Under the pieces are notes generated by a model, which was not told the DNA's origin, did not search any database, and was given only the letters and a program-made list of their open reading frames with translations. A stretch of DNA of 47,735 bases from DATJHM01 sp035493895. GTDB taxonomy: Bacteria > Chloroflexota > Ktedonobacteria > Ktedonobacterales > Ktedonobacteraceae. This document shows, piece after piece, positions 1 to 7,521 of this stretch. The stretch lies in NCBI GenBank assembly GCA_035493895.1, contig DATJHM010000016.1:1-47735 (forward strand). Direction: 5' to 3'. Both the position numbers and the translations under genes were made by a program. Within the stretch, counting starts at the first letter, position 1, and each line of letters begins with the position of its first letter.

Positions 1-2560
1 CATCATAAAGCTGCGCCAGATTGTTCAGGCTGGTTGCCGTGTCGGGATGCATCGCTCCCAATTGCTCCTCTCGAATGGAGAGTGCACGTACCAATAACGG
101 TTCAGCTTCCGCATACTTCCCCTGATCATTGTAAAGGTTCGTCAGATTGTTCAGGCTGGTCGCCGTGGAGGGATGGGTAGCTCCTAACTGTTCTTCGCGA
201 ATGGAGAGAGCACGTTTATACAAAGGTTCCACCTCCGTATATCTCCCCAGATCCCAGTAGAGCCCTGCCAGACCGTTAAGGTCGGTGGCGATGTTGGGAT
301 GCTCTGGCCCGTACACTTTCTCATCAATCGCCAGCGCGCGTTTATACAAGGGTTCAGCTTCTGTATACTTTCCTTGAGCATCGTAAAGCAATGCCAGGTT
401 GTGCAGGCTCGCGGCCGTGTCAGGATGCTCCGCTCCTAGCGTCTGTTCGCGAATGGAGAGAGCACGGACATACAAAGGTTCCGCTTCCACATACTTCCCC
501 TGATCACTGTAGAGGCTCGCCAGATTGTTCAGGCTGGTTGCTGTGTTGGGATGTTCCGGTCCCAATGTCTGCTCGCGAATGGAGAGCGCACGGACATACA
601 AAGGTTCAGCTTCCGCATACCTTCCCTGATCCCAGTAGAGTCTCGCCAGACCGTTAAGGTCAGTAGCGATGTTGGAATATGCTGGCCCGTATGCTTTCTC
701 ATCAATTGCCAGCGCGCGTTTATACAGGGGTTCAGCTTCTGTATACTTCCCCTGGGCTTGATAGAGTTTTGCCAGATTGTTCAGGCTGGTTGCTGTATTG
801 GGATGTTCCGGCCCCAATGCCTTCTCGCGGATGGAGAGAGCACGGACATACAAAGGTTCAGCTTCCGTATACCTTCCCTGCGCATGATAGAATCTGGCCA
901 GATTATTCAGGCTGGTCGCTGTGTCAGGATGCTCTGGTCCCAATGTCTGCTCGCGGATTGCCAGAGCCTGCTCACATAGCGACTCCGCCTCCGCATAACG
1001 CGCACGACCATACAAATACTCCCCTGCCTGATTGAGCAGGCGCGATGCCTCGGGAAGCGTTATGTGTTTCTGCTTGATGAGGTCAGCACAAACTAATGCA
1101 TGAGGCAGACAGCGTTCACAGAGAGGCCAGGTGGTGAAATTCACGTCTGGGAATGTCTCGTTGACCGCCAATATCGCTCTCTCTATCCACATGTACTGCG
1201 TCTGCTCATCCATGGTATCTTTGAGTACGATCTGGACTAAGCGATGGATAGCAAGCGTCCTCTCCTCTGTGTGCCTGCGTAGGAGCGAGTATGCTCCCAG
1301 AACAGCAATAGCCTCGTCCAGGATCGTTGGATCTTCGGCTAAATGTTTTAGCTGTGGACCCAGATACTTCGCACCTTTTATGATTATTTCTTCGGGTATG
1401 GCGTAGGATGCCAGAAATGCACAGACACGTAACAGATCCGTTGCCGCCAAATTCCATTGTTCTACCTTCTCGAAAGAGAGGGACCAGGTTGTAGCAACTG
1501 CCTCAGGGTGAGCTGTGGCCTGAATGCCTCGACGCTCAAGGAGTTTATCTTGCTGTTTGTGATAGTGTTGCTGATAGTTGATCAGACTGGATTGTGTTTC
1601 TTCAATATATGCTCCAGCCTGATCGATTGCCAGTGGCAAGCCGCCCAGTTCCTCGACGATCTCTCTGGCGGTGATAACATCGGAAGGGGCAGCGTCGGTA
1701 AGCTGTGCATCAGGTGCAATGAACTTGGCGCGACGAAGCAGGAATAAGGTACCAACCTCCGGGGGCATCGTCTCTACCTCAATATAGTCAGCCCGTGTAC
1801 CTATCGCCTGAGCACGCGTGGTCAGGAGGATGTGTCCGTCGAAAATCGTGGGCACAAACTCATACGCTAATGCGAGATCATCAGCATTATCCAGAATAAG
1901 CAACCAGGAGTGGTGAGTTTGTAGCCAGGTTTTGACTGCTTTGAGAATAAGAGTTTGATCCTTCTCTTTCCTCTCTGGTAGACCCAGCAAGTCAGCGATG
2001 GAAATATACCCTGCCACAAGCGATTCGCGAGTATTCGCCGACGCCCAGAGAACAGCCTGATAATCCTGACGGTGCTGATAGGCATACTCAACGGCGAGTT
2101 GCGTTTTGCCAATGCCCCCTAATCCACTAATTGCCTGTGGTTGGGAAGGCGCTGCCTCCAGGCCTGTTTTGAGTGCCGCGGCAAGACGAGTCAGCAATTC
2201 GCCACGACCAGTGAAGAACCGATTCTGTGGATATGGGATGTTCCAGATAGCCGGTATAGCGCCCGGGAATGAAGAATGATTTTCTACAGCTAGCTGCTCC
2301 GATTCTTTCAGGGATACGTCGAAGGGCTGTAGCCGAATGGCCGGAAATTCTCCTGTTTTGTCGTTTATAAAGCTTGTCCAGTAACGTATTACTGAACGTA
2401 GGAAAGAACGCTGGTCTGCATCTTTGGTGATGCTCCCAGCTTTAGCAACGCTCTCCACAAATGCCATCACCTGTGGAATGTCAGCTTTATTCATTTCTGC
2501 ACTTTTGTCAAGCAATGCTCCATGCTGTTCTTGAAATGTTTTAAGTGAGGGCTGGATCAT
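1..2560 (-). CDS. NB-ARC (STAND NTPase) protein with C-terminal TPR array, NLR-like; 3' end outside window
   Basis: An open frame starts at 2560 behind a good ribosome site (AAGGAG, 8 nt upstream) and runs uninterrupted off the left edge, so at least 853 codons are present. The first ~100 residues are a helical N-terminal region I do not recognise. An NB-ARC module follows: P-loop GLGGIGKTQ near residues 144-153, Walker B LLILDNADD near 220, and a GGLPLAID motif further on. From about residue 500 there are at least eight 42-residue TPRs of the LNNLA-LY---G-Y-EAEPLY-RAL-I type. In this family ligand sensing by the repeats triggers nucleotide-dependent oligomerisation that activates a partner or fused effector. 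No effector domain is visible here, so one of the two small genes just upstream may supply it. The start overlaps the preceding gene by 20 bp, which suggests translational coupling. Confidence 0.9.
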   Translation of the reverse strand, partial: MIQPSLKTFQEQHGALLDKSAEMNKADIPQVMAFVESVAKAGSITKDADQRSFLRSVIRYWTSFINDKTGEFPAIRLQPFDVSLKESEQLAVENHSSFPGAIPAIWNIPYPQNRFFTGRGELLTRLAAALKTGLEAAPSQPQAISGLGGIGKTQLAVEYAYQHRQDYQAVLWASANTRESLVAGYISIADLLGLPERKEKDQTLILKAVKTWLQTHHSWLLILDNADDLALAYEFVPTIFDGHILLTTRAQAIGTRADYIEVETMPPEVGTLFLLRRAKFIAPDAQLTDAAPSDVITAREIVEELGGLPLAIDQAGAYIEETQSSLINYQQHYHKQQDKLLERRGIQATAHPEAVATTWSLSFEKVEQWNLAATDLLRVCAFLASYAIPEEIIIKGAKYLGPQLKHLAEDPTILDEAIAVLGAYSLLRRHTEERTLAIHRLVQIVLKDTMDEQTQYMWIERAILAVNETFPDVNFTTWPLCERCLPHALVCADLIKQKHITLPEASRLLNQAGEYLYGRARYAEAESLCEQALAIREQTLGPEHPDTATSLNNLARFYHAQGRYTEAEPLYVRALSIREKALGPEHPNTATSLNNLAKLYQAQGKYTEAEPLYKRALAIDEKAYGPAYSNIATDLNGLARLYWDQGRYAEAEPLYVRALSIREQTLGPEHPNTATSLNNLASLYSDQGKYVEAEPLYVRALSIREQTLGAEHPDTAASLHNLALLYDAQGKYTEAEPLYKRALAIDEKVYGPEHPNIATDLNGLAGLYWDLGRYTEVEPLYKRALSIREEQLGATHPSTATSLNNLTNLYNDQGKYAEAEPLLVRALSIREEQLGAMHPDTATSLNNLAQLYD

Positions 2561-3161
2561 CACAAATACTCCTTAAAAGATAATAGGAAACATTCTTCAA
2601 ATGATCAACTTCTCCCTTTAACTTGTTGTCAATTATAAACAGGTATTTATGGCATGTTTCAAGAAGCTCCTTTGCCAGATTAGAAATTGCTCTATTGTCG
2701 TTTAGCTCATCTAAGCTGTCCTGTAAATCGCTTTCAAGTTGAATAACCTCTAACCACTGAAAAGGTGGAGATAAATACTTTACGTCTTTTGAAAAACTAT
2801 CTAAATTTTTAGCCTCTTCTACTACCGGCTTCCAAATTTGTTGAACGACGGGGCCCCCTAGAGGACTACTATACTGTATGCTTACACTGAGTGATTTTTC
2901 AAACGTGTTAATTGCTGTTTCTAAGACATGCAACAGATTATGAATGTCTTTCAGCTCTTTGACTTTTTCCTGACAACGGTTAATTTCACGCAATTCATCA
3001 ATGAATCTGTGCATCATTTTGTATTCGTCAGGAGCACTACTCTTGAGGAGCAGAAGGAGTTTATTCCAGTCTGTTATCTGTAAATTGTACTGTGGGCCAT
3101 CTCCTGTATGGATAGATCCCTGTACCCCTGCCTCAAAATGGGTTTCACTGGTTTTTAACAT
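2541..3161 (-). CDS. Helical protein with N-terminal SETHF/IHTG motif, NLR operon partner
   Basis: 206 residues, with start 3161 preceded by GAGGAGG. Residues 5-27 hold a short polar/glycine motif (SETHF, V-Q-G-S-IHTG, D-G-P-Q-Y-N-L) that recurs almost unchanged at the N-terminus of the next upstream gene. The rest is predicted all-helical with amphipathic, charged stretches (KVKELKDIHNLLHVLE near 65-80) and no obvious membrane segment. The IHNLLHVLE stretch is loosely like the helical adaptor domains (CATRA type) found beside bacterial NB-ARC and caspase genes, but I cannot confirm that. It overlaps the NB-ARC gene by 20 bp, so the two are probably co-translated. The likely role is an adaptor or effector of the NLR-like protein; the exact function is unknown. 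Confidence 0.75.
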   Translation of the reverse strand: MLKTSETHFEAGVQGSIHTGDGPQYNLQITDWNKLLLLLKSSAPDEYKMMHRFIDELREINRCQEKVKELKDIHNLLHVLETAINTFEKSLSVSIQYSSPLGGPVVQQIWKPVVEEAKNLDSFSKDVKYLSPPFQWLEVIQLESDLQDSLDELNDNRAISNLAKELLETCHKYLFIIDNKLKGEVDHLKNVSYYLLRSICDDPALT

Positions 3162-3363
3162 GCTCTCAGCCTCCTCTTACTGCTAAATTTGTAAATGCAG
3201 AAATGTCGATGTACTTTGCAATGTCAGCTCTTCTTGCTTTGATAAGTATCCTTCTGCTCTTTAAGCGCTAGGTGGAGCTTTTGAAGCTATCTCTTGTCCT
3301 TTGCTGGATAAGCCAAGCATTTGTAAGACGGTCGTTTCAATGAGATGCTTTTACGCCTCTTTA

Positions 3364-3948
3364 TCAATCTTCAGCGTTGCTATACAATCCGTTGTTCTTT
3401 GTATCTACTTCAGCTTTGTGCAGTTGTACACGAATTGCATCTACTCGCTCATTCACTTTTGTGAGCTGACGAAAAAACAGAGTGGCAGAAATTTCAGAGA
3501 TCATGCCTACTGCGGAGGTAACGACACCAGCAGGCGTGTATCCTACAAACATCGCGATGATCCCGCCCAGGAGGATGAGCAGCCCGAGTAGAGCCGCGAT
3601 CAAACTGGAGATTGTCCACTGTCTGGATTGATCACAAGCCTGTTTATAGATGAGGGTTAGCCGCTTTACGTCTTCACTGGTTGAGCTAGCGATGTGTTCG
3701 AGTGCCATTCGCTGTGGCGATTTTCCTACGACCTTCGATGTTGCAGGCTCAACGCGTACAGCTTCACCCTGTGTATTTACACCCACGTCGATAGCGGCGG
3801 AGTTTTCATAACCGAGAATGGCATCTTCTGCGATCCGACTCATACTATTCTCTATATTTATTTGTGCGCCTGTACCTGTATGTATCGGACCTCTCACCGG
3901 GCCGTGAAAATGAGTTTCACTGCTTGCTCTATCTCGCGTATCAGCCAT
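3364..3948 (-). CDS. 2-TM protein with N-terminal SETHF/IHTG motif (TRADD-N-associated 2TM-like)
   Basis: The start at 3948 is chosen because GAGAGG lies 7 nt upstream; an alternative start at 3963 lacks this. The protein is 194 residues. Residues 10-32 carry the motif shared with the downstream gene (SSETHF, V-R-G-P-IHTG, T-G-A-Q-I-N-I). A polar linker follows to ~90, then a helix with YKQACDQSRQW and two membrane helices (about 112-135 and 139-160). The protein ends in a charged coiled-coil starting LFFRQLTKVNERVD. The order YxQAxxQS, TM, TM, ExxxxLFFxQ, R is what I recall for the 2TM domain found with TRADD-N in bacterial conflict systems, whose members are proposed membrane effectors. It lies 200 bp upstream of the helical partner gene on the same strand. 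Confidence 0.75.
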   Translation of the reverse strand: MADTRDRASSETHFHGPVRGPIHTGTGAQINIENSMSRIAEDAILGYENSAAIDVGVNTQGEAVRVEPATSKVVGKSPQRMALEHIASSTSEDVKRLTLIYKQACDQSRQWTISSLIAALLGLLILLGGIIAMFVGYTPAGVVTSAVGMISEISATLFFRQLTKVNERVDAIRVQLHKAEVDTKNNGLYSNAED

Positions 3949-4275
3949 GTGCGTACCTCTCAAAAATCTTCAAGATGTGACGATCAATGGGAACTCAACC
4001 ACTTTTCGCTAAGGGAACATTGGAGCATACTTAACATAAGAAAGATACGAGGAGTAAACATACACTGACAATCTGCTTTAAAGATAGGTGAAACTCTTCA
4101 TATGAGGAAAATATAGCTGCGAGATCGCTCAAATCGATCACAACGCAACCATAACTTCCTACAAGAAAGTAACGAAGTGTTCTTTCTTGCATTGGTGATC
4201 GTAGCACCGATGGTATACATCATGGGGAACTGCATTTATACTCTGTGGAGATGAGTAATCAAAAGGGAGGGCGGC
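3949..4275. other. Upstream region of the NLR-like cluster, no gene
   Basis: AT-rich sequence between the 2TM gene and the TIR remnant. No open frame of convincing length or ribosome site was seen. It should contain the promoter for the minus-strand cluster, but I could not pick a clear -35/-10 pair. Confidence 0.4.
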
Positions 4276-4420
4276 GCGATTGCGCCATGTGCTGACAGGT
4301 TTTTCTCCTCGCGGGAGAACCTGGAGCTTGTCAGGTAACGTATCCTTCCAATAGGTGGGGCGAAGAAGGATGGGGATTACCTGTGCCTCAATGGTATCGA
4401 GCGAAGGGGAAAAGAGAGGT
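4276..4420 (-). pseudogene. Remnant of a second TIR-domain gene
   Basis: Positions 4279-4389 are nearly identical to 5968-6079 inside the intact TIR-TPR gene. On the minus strand they still read in frame as a TIR segment (VIPILLRPTYWKD, then LPDKLQVLPRGEK and PVSTWRNR). Upstream in the same frame comes a short divergent stretch ending in a stop near 4475, with no start codon. Downstream the TPR half is missing. The piece is therefore a 5'- and 3'-truncated copy, left by duplication and deletion of the TIR locus. A second block shared with the TIR locus follows at 4535-4590 in the same relative order. Confidence 0.85.
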
Positions 4421-4520
4421 CTGGTCGCTGCCAGAACACTGGAGTCTCCATGAAAGAGCCTTTCGTTGCATCAGAAAAAGAGAAAGTCATGCCACATCAT
4501 GTGCTGCGAGCGAAGAATCC

Positions 4521-4590
4521 TGACGGAGCGCCCCCGCCTGGGGATACGCTCCGTCAGAGAAGCATCTAGCTACTATTATACCTCAACTAC
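4521..4590. repeat. Hairpin plus flank shared with 6584-6650
   Basis: Positions 4521-4556 form a hairpin (arms TGACGGAGCG and CGCTCCGTCA with an inner CCCC/GGGG pair). The sequence after it (CAGAGAAGCATCTAGCT and the following 20 bases) recurs at 6612-6650 upstream of the intact TIR gene. There is no T-run, so it is not a standard terminator. It marks the upstream border of the duplicated TIR segment. Confidence 0.7.
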
Positions 4591-4662
4591 TGAGGTACTG
4601 GGGTGGCCCCACTTTTGTGGAGGCGAAGAACGTAGGGACTCATTCGTTCTGTTTGTCTAGGC

Positions 4663-4953
4663 CTATTTCGTCTTCTGTGCGACAACTTCACCGGCGGTGA
4701 TCTGTGGTGGGTTCGGGAGCAAGGTGGCGATATTCTGCCGGACCCAGTTCGCAGCTTGCCGATTGGATTCCTCCGCGCTGGCCTGGTTTTCGAAAATGCT
4801 GGTTGACACCATTACGCTGTCGCTGGCGTCGATCCAGTAGTAAGCCTGGAACCCGGGGATCTGGCTGATGAGCGGCACAAAGCCCTCATTCACCTGCCGC
4901 GCTACCTCTCTCGGATCGGCCACACCCTCGTAACGACGTACTGTTGCGTACAT
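4663..4953 (-). CDS. Small ABM-like (dimeric alpha/beta barrel) protein
   Basis: 96 residues starting MYATVRRYEG; the start at 4953 is fixed by AAAGGAG 5 nt upstream, and a longer frame to 5001 lacks such a site. The pattern (YATVRRYEG, GFVPLISQIPGFQAYYWIDASD, SVMVSTSIFENQASAEESNRQAANWV) fits the ferredoxin-like dimeric barrel family that includes antibiotic-biosynthesis monooxygenases and stress-response barrels. Such proteins often act in oxidation or degradation of small aromatics, but many members have no assigned substrate. It stands alone between two TIR-derived pieces and no operon partner is visible. Confidence 0.75.
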   Translation of the reverse strand: MYATVRRYEGVADPREVARQVNEGFVPLISQIPGFQAYYWIDASDSVMVSTSIFENQASAEESNRQAANWVRQNIATLLPNPPQITAGEVVAQKTK

Positions 4954-5432
4954 ATTGCTCCTTTCTTTTCTCTCACTTATCACGCTGTCAGCTAGCTCCA
5001 CACATGTTTCATAATATCCTCCATGGCACCATTACACACCTGACAGCCTGATCGTTTTCCTTTGCAATGCTTATCACTCTCCCTCTTTGAAATATGGCTG
5101 ATAAGGTCAATACCCTCCTGCCCGTTCCACACTCTTTTCTCCGTTCCACCCTGATAACCCATGAAATTCCTGATCGTAAAGAAAGCTCCTGATCGAGGGC
5201 ATAAAGCAGAACCATAACTATCACAGTGGCGGATAAGGATTAGACGCGCCCTATACAGGACAACCGGCACTGAGTGATCTACTCATCGCTAATAGCAAAG
5301 GCTTCGGCTGAACTGATGGAAGTGCAGCGTGTCAATTCGCAGAAGGTATGTATTATGCTACTGAAATGGAACGTCATACCGTTTTCACCACGCGAAACGA
5401 GAGATGGGTTGCTCCTGGTGTCTCAAGCATTC
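4954..5432. other. Intergenic stretch, nothing recognised
   Basis: 479 bases between the ABM-like gene and the TIR-TPR gene. The short frames here lack ribosome sites and protein-like composition. I see no RNA gene, repeat or strong hairpin. Confidence 0.5.
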
Positions 5433-6416
5433 TTATATGTTCGCCTCATCTTCTGCTGAAAACGCAAAAGCATCTTTTGGCTGCATGATCAGATATTTCT
5501 GATCCAGGTATTCGGCCTTTGCGCCGCCTAATTGTCGGGCTTTTTGATAGGCCTGATCCCTCAGTAGCTCGTGTAATTGGCCTTTGAGAAGATAGAGGAT
5601 CGTATTTTCAGGGTGCAGGAGGATTGCCCGCTCACACGATTGGAGGGCAATCTGATAGCGTCCAAGCACCCAGAGGGCATAACATTTACTCATATGCGCA
5701 ATGATGTTATCCGCGTCCAGCTCAATAACGCGCTCATAGGTGTCCAGCGCATCCTCGTATCGCTTGAGCTGCCAGTAGAGAGCGCCTCTACTCAGGTAGG
5801 CAGACACGTTTTTTGGATTGAAGCGAATGGCCTTTTCCGATGCTTGCAGTGCATGGTTATACTGCTGCGTGTCATAAAACGTATTCACCTGCTCTAGCCA
5901 GCGTTGAGAGAGAAGCAGCGTTATTTGTGCAAAAATATCTTTTGCGATCCCAAGAAATGCTTGATCGCGATTGCGCCATGTGCTGACAGGTTTTTCTCCT
6001 CGTGGGAGAACCTGGAGCTTGTCAGGCAATGTATCCTTCCAATAGGTGGGGCGAAGAAGGATGGGGATTACCAGTGCCTCTTCTAAAGTATGTCTTTCAA
6101 GGGCACGCGTCATTTCTACATGATAACAGAAGTCGGAGTTCATGAAATCGGGGCTGATAAGCAGTAAGATGATGTCTGCGGTGTTGAGGTGAGCGTAAAC
6201 CTCCTCGGCCCATTCCGTTCCTGCCTGGATATCGCCATCGTACCACTGCGTCACAAATCCTGCGCGTACAAGCGGCATGAGATGCTTACCAAGCTGCGTT
6301 CTGAATGCTCGATCTTCATGGGCATAGCTAAAGAAGAGCTCTATTGGTTCAGGTGAAAGAGGTGGCCTCGAACTCTGTACGCGTTCACTAAATAGTCCTT
6401 CGTAAGAAAAGCTCAT
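5433..6416 (-). CDS. TIR domain-TPR protein
   Basis: 327 residues. The TIR domain spans about 25-170: LFFSYAHEDRAFRTQL (strand A/box 1), ADIILLLISPDFMNSDFC, then VEM with E101 at the position of the catalytic glutamate of NAD-cleaving TIRs, and VIPILLRPTYW (box 3 region). Three TPRs follow (about 175-290; AIRFNPKNVSAYLSRGALY, YERVIELDADNIIAHMSKCYA, CERAILLHPENTILYLLKG). With the glutamate present, NADase or nucleotide-signal activity is plausible, as in bacterial TIR immune proteins; the TPRs would sense or bind a partner. It is the intact copy of a locus whose decayed duplicate lies at 4276-4590. The gene is monocistronic as far as can be seen. Confidence 0.9.
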   Translation of the reverse strand: MSFSYEGLFSERVQSSRPPLSPEPIELFFSYAHEDRAFRTQLGKHLMPLVRAGFVTQWYDGDIQAGTEWAEEVYAHLNTADIILLLISPDFMNSDFCYHVEMTRALERHTLEEALVIPILLRPTYWKDTLPDKLQVLPRGEKPVSTWRNRDQAFLGIAKDIFAQITLLLSQRWLEQVNTFYDTQQYNHALQASEKAIRFNPKNVSAYLSRGALYWQLKRYEDALDTYERVIELDADNIIAHMSKCYALWVLGRYQIALQSCERAILLHPENTILYLLKGQLHELLRDQAYQKARQLGGAKAEYLDQKYLIMQPKDAFAFSAEDEANI

Positions 6417-6583
6417 ATTTTCCCTGACGCCTATCAGTTATCATGTTTACATGTATCGATCCAAAACCTTTATGTTTGGATCTTTTCCCTTGAGGCCTTT
6501 ATTCTACCGTATTTCTATTCAACTGTATACTACTGGGTATTTTCAGGGGGGGGCAATGTTCCATTATCAACTGAGAATGAAAA

Positions 6584-6650
6584 GGAGCATATCCCCTGGC
6601 GGGGATGCTCCTTCAGAGAAGCATCTAGCTTCTATTATACCTCAACCACT
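6584..6650. repeat. Hairpin plus flank upstream of TIR gene, paired with 4521-4590
   Basis: A hairpin at 6584-6611 (GGAGCATATCCCC against GGGGATGCTCC) is followed by a 40-base segment that matches 4552-4590. No T-run follows on either strand. It belongs to the duplicated TIR locus. Confidence 0.65.
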
Positions 6651-6812
6651 ACTGCTCTCCTACCTACGGGAAAAGAGTGAGCTTGAGCACAAATGAGTTT
6701 TTGTATAATCTTGTGTATATTTGCCTGTTTCTCTCCTGTCCGTAAGTGACAGCTACCCGAGGTGCACCTCGTTGTATACCTCGTGGGCTAAGAGAATAAT
6801 CAGGAAAAAGTA

Positions 6813-7274
6813 TTACTGAACTAACGAGACGGAGAAATTGAGTGTTGTCCCGGTCACATTATACGTAGCAACACCACCATTTCCTTTCACGTAGCGGACA
6901 TATTGGTTGCCAGGATTTGAGGCTCCAAGAATCGCATTCACAGAGGGTCGCACTAACGAGCCATCAGGAATACTCAGCGTATCCAGATCGATAGTTCGCT
7001 GCTGACCAACTGGATAGTTGTCGGTTCCGCCGACATTGCCCGTTTCTCCAGTATTAGGGTTTAAATACTGAATTGAAAAATTCATGACGAAGGCGGCACT
7101 GTTGGAGGATGAAATCTTCTGTACCTGCTGTATAGCATATTTCATTTCCTGCGAATTATGCAATTGCTGGTCTGTCGTTCGCACGTGCGCGGATGCGGTA
7201 CCGCTCAAAAGAAGTATACAGATGATACTGAGCATGAACATCCATACAGATCGAGAAACGCTCAAGAGGCGCAT
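6813..7274 (-). CDS. Secreted hypothetical protein
   Basis: 153 residues with a clear signal peptide (MRLLSVSRSVWMFMLSII core, cleavage after SGTASA near 29). The mature part is polar and probably beta-rich (FSIQYLNPNTGETGNVGGTD, NYPVGQQRTIDLDTLSIPDG, GGVATYNVTGTTLNFSV). I recognise no family or catalytic motif. It is exported and may be a small structural or ligand-binding protein. A long hairpin (7297-7350) sits immediately upstream of its start, which hints at control of translation or transcription. Confidence 0.75.
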   Translation of the reverse strand: MRLLSVSRSVWMFMLSIICILLLSGTASAHVRTTDQQLHNSQEMKYAIQQVQKISSSNSAAFVMNFSIQYLNPNTGETGNVGGTDNYPVGQQRTIDLDTLSIPDGSLVRPSVNAILGASNPGNQYVRYVKGNGGVATYNVTGTTLNFSVSLVQ

Positions 7275-7296
7275 TATGTTTTCCTTTCTCAGCTTG

Positions 7297-7350
7297 ACTT
7301 ATCCTGTACTAATAGAGATTCAATGGATCTCTGTTTAGTATAGGATAAGT
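7297..7350. promoter_or_regulatory. Long imperfect inverted repeat upstream of the secreted-protein gene
   Basis: Arms ACTTATCC-TACTAA-AGAGAT and ATCTCT-TTAGTA-GGATAAGT pair over about 22 positions, with one G-T wobble, a small bulge and a 7-base loop. It ends 23 bases before the start codon at 7274. As RNA it would form a stable hairpin next to the ribosome site; as DNA it could be an operator. Confidence 0.6.
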
Positions 7351-7432
7351 TGTAATCGCTGTATTTCTATCTAGAAAGGACATATATTGCTTTTTATTTC
7401 CAATGACCCCCTGATTGACCAACCCGGACCCC

Positions 7433-7487
7433 CAAATCGATTTGCGCCCATCTGATCTACCTTGCAACTCCCAGTCAAATCGATTTG
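7433..7487. promoter_or_regulatory. Two copies of a 12-bp palindrome, possible operator pair
   Basis: The perfect palindrome CAAATCGATTTG occurs at 7433-7444 and 7476-7487, each followed by CGC, 43 bp apart (about four helical turns on the same face). They lie between the lipoprotein gene end and the secreted-protein gene, 160-215 bp upstream of the latter's start. Confidence 0.5.
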
Positions 7488-7521
7488 CGCTCGTTATACC
7501 TTCTACAGGCATGATGAGCTG

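Noticed and set aside
391..1035. Overlapping plus-strand frames across the TPR array
   Set aside because: They mirror the TPR repeats read in the wrong direction, contain repeated shadow peptides and have no ribosome sites.
4992..5270. Minus-strand frames in the spacer after the ABM-like gene
   Set aside because: No ribosome site and low-quality composition, with two overlapping frames competing.
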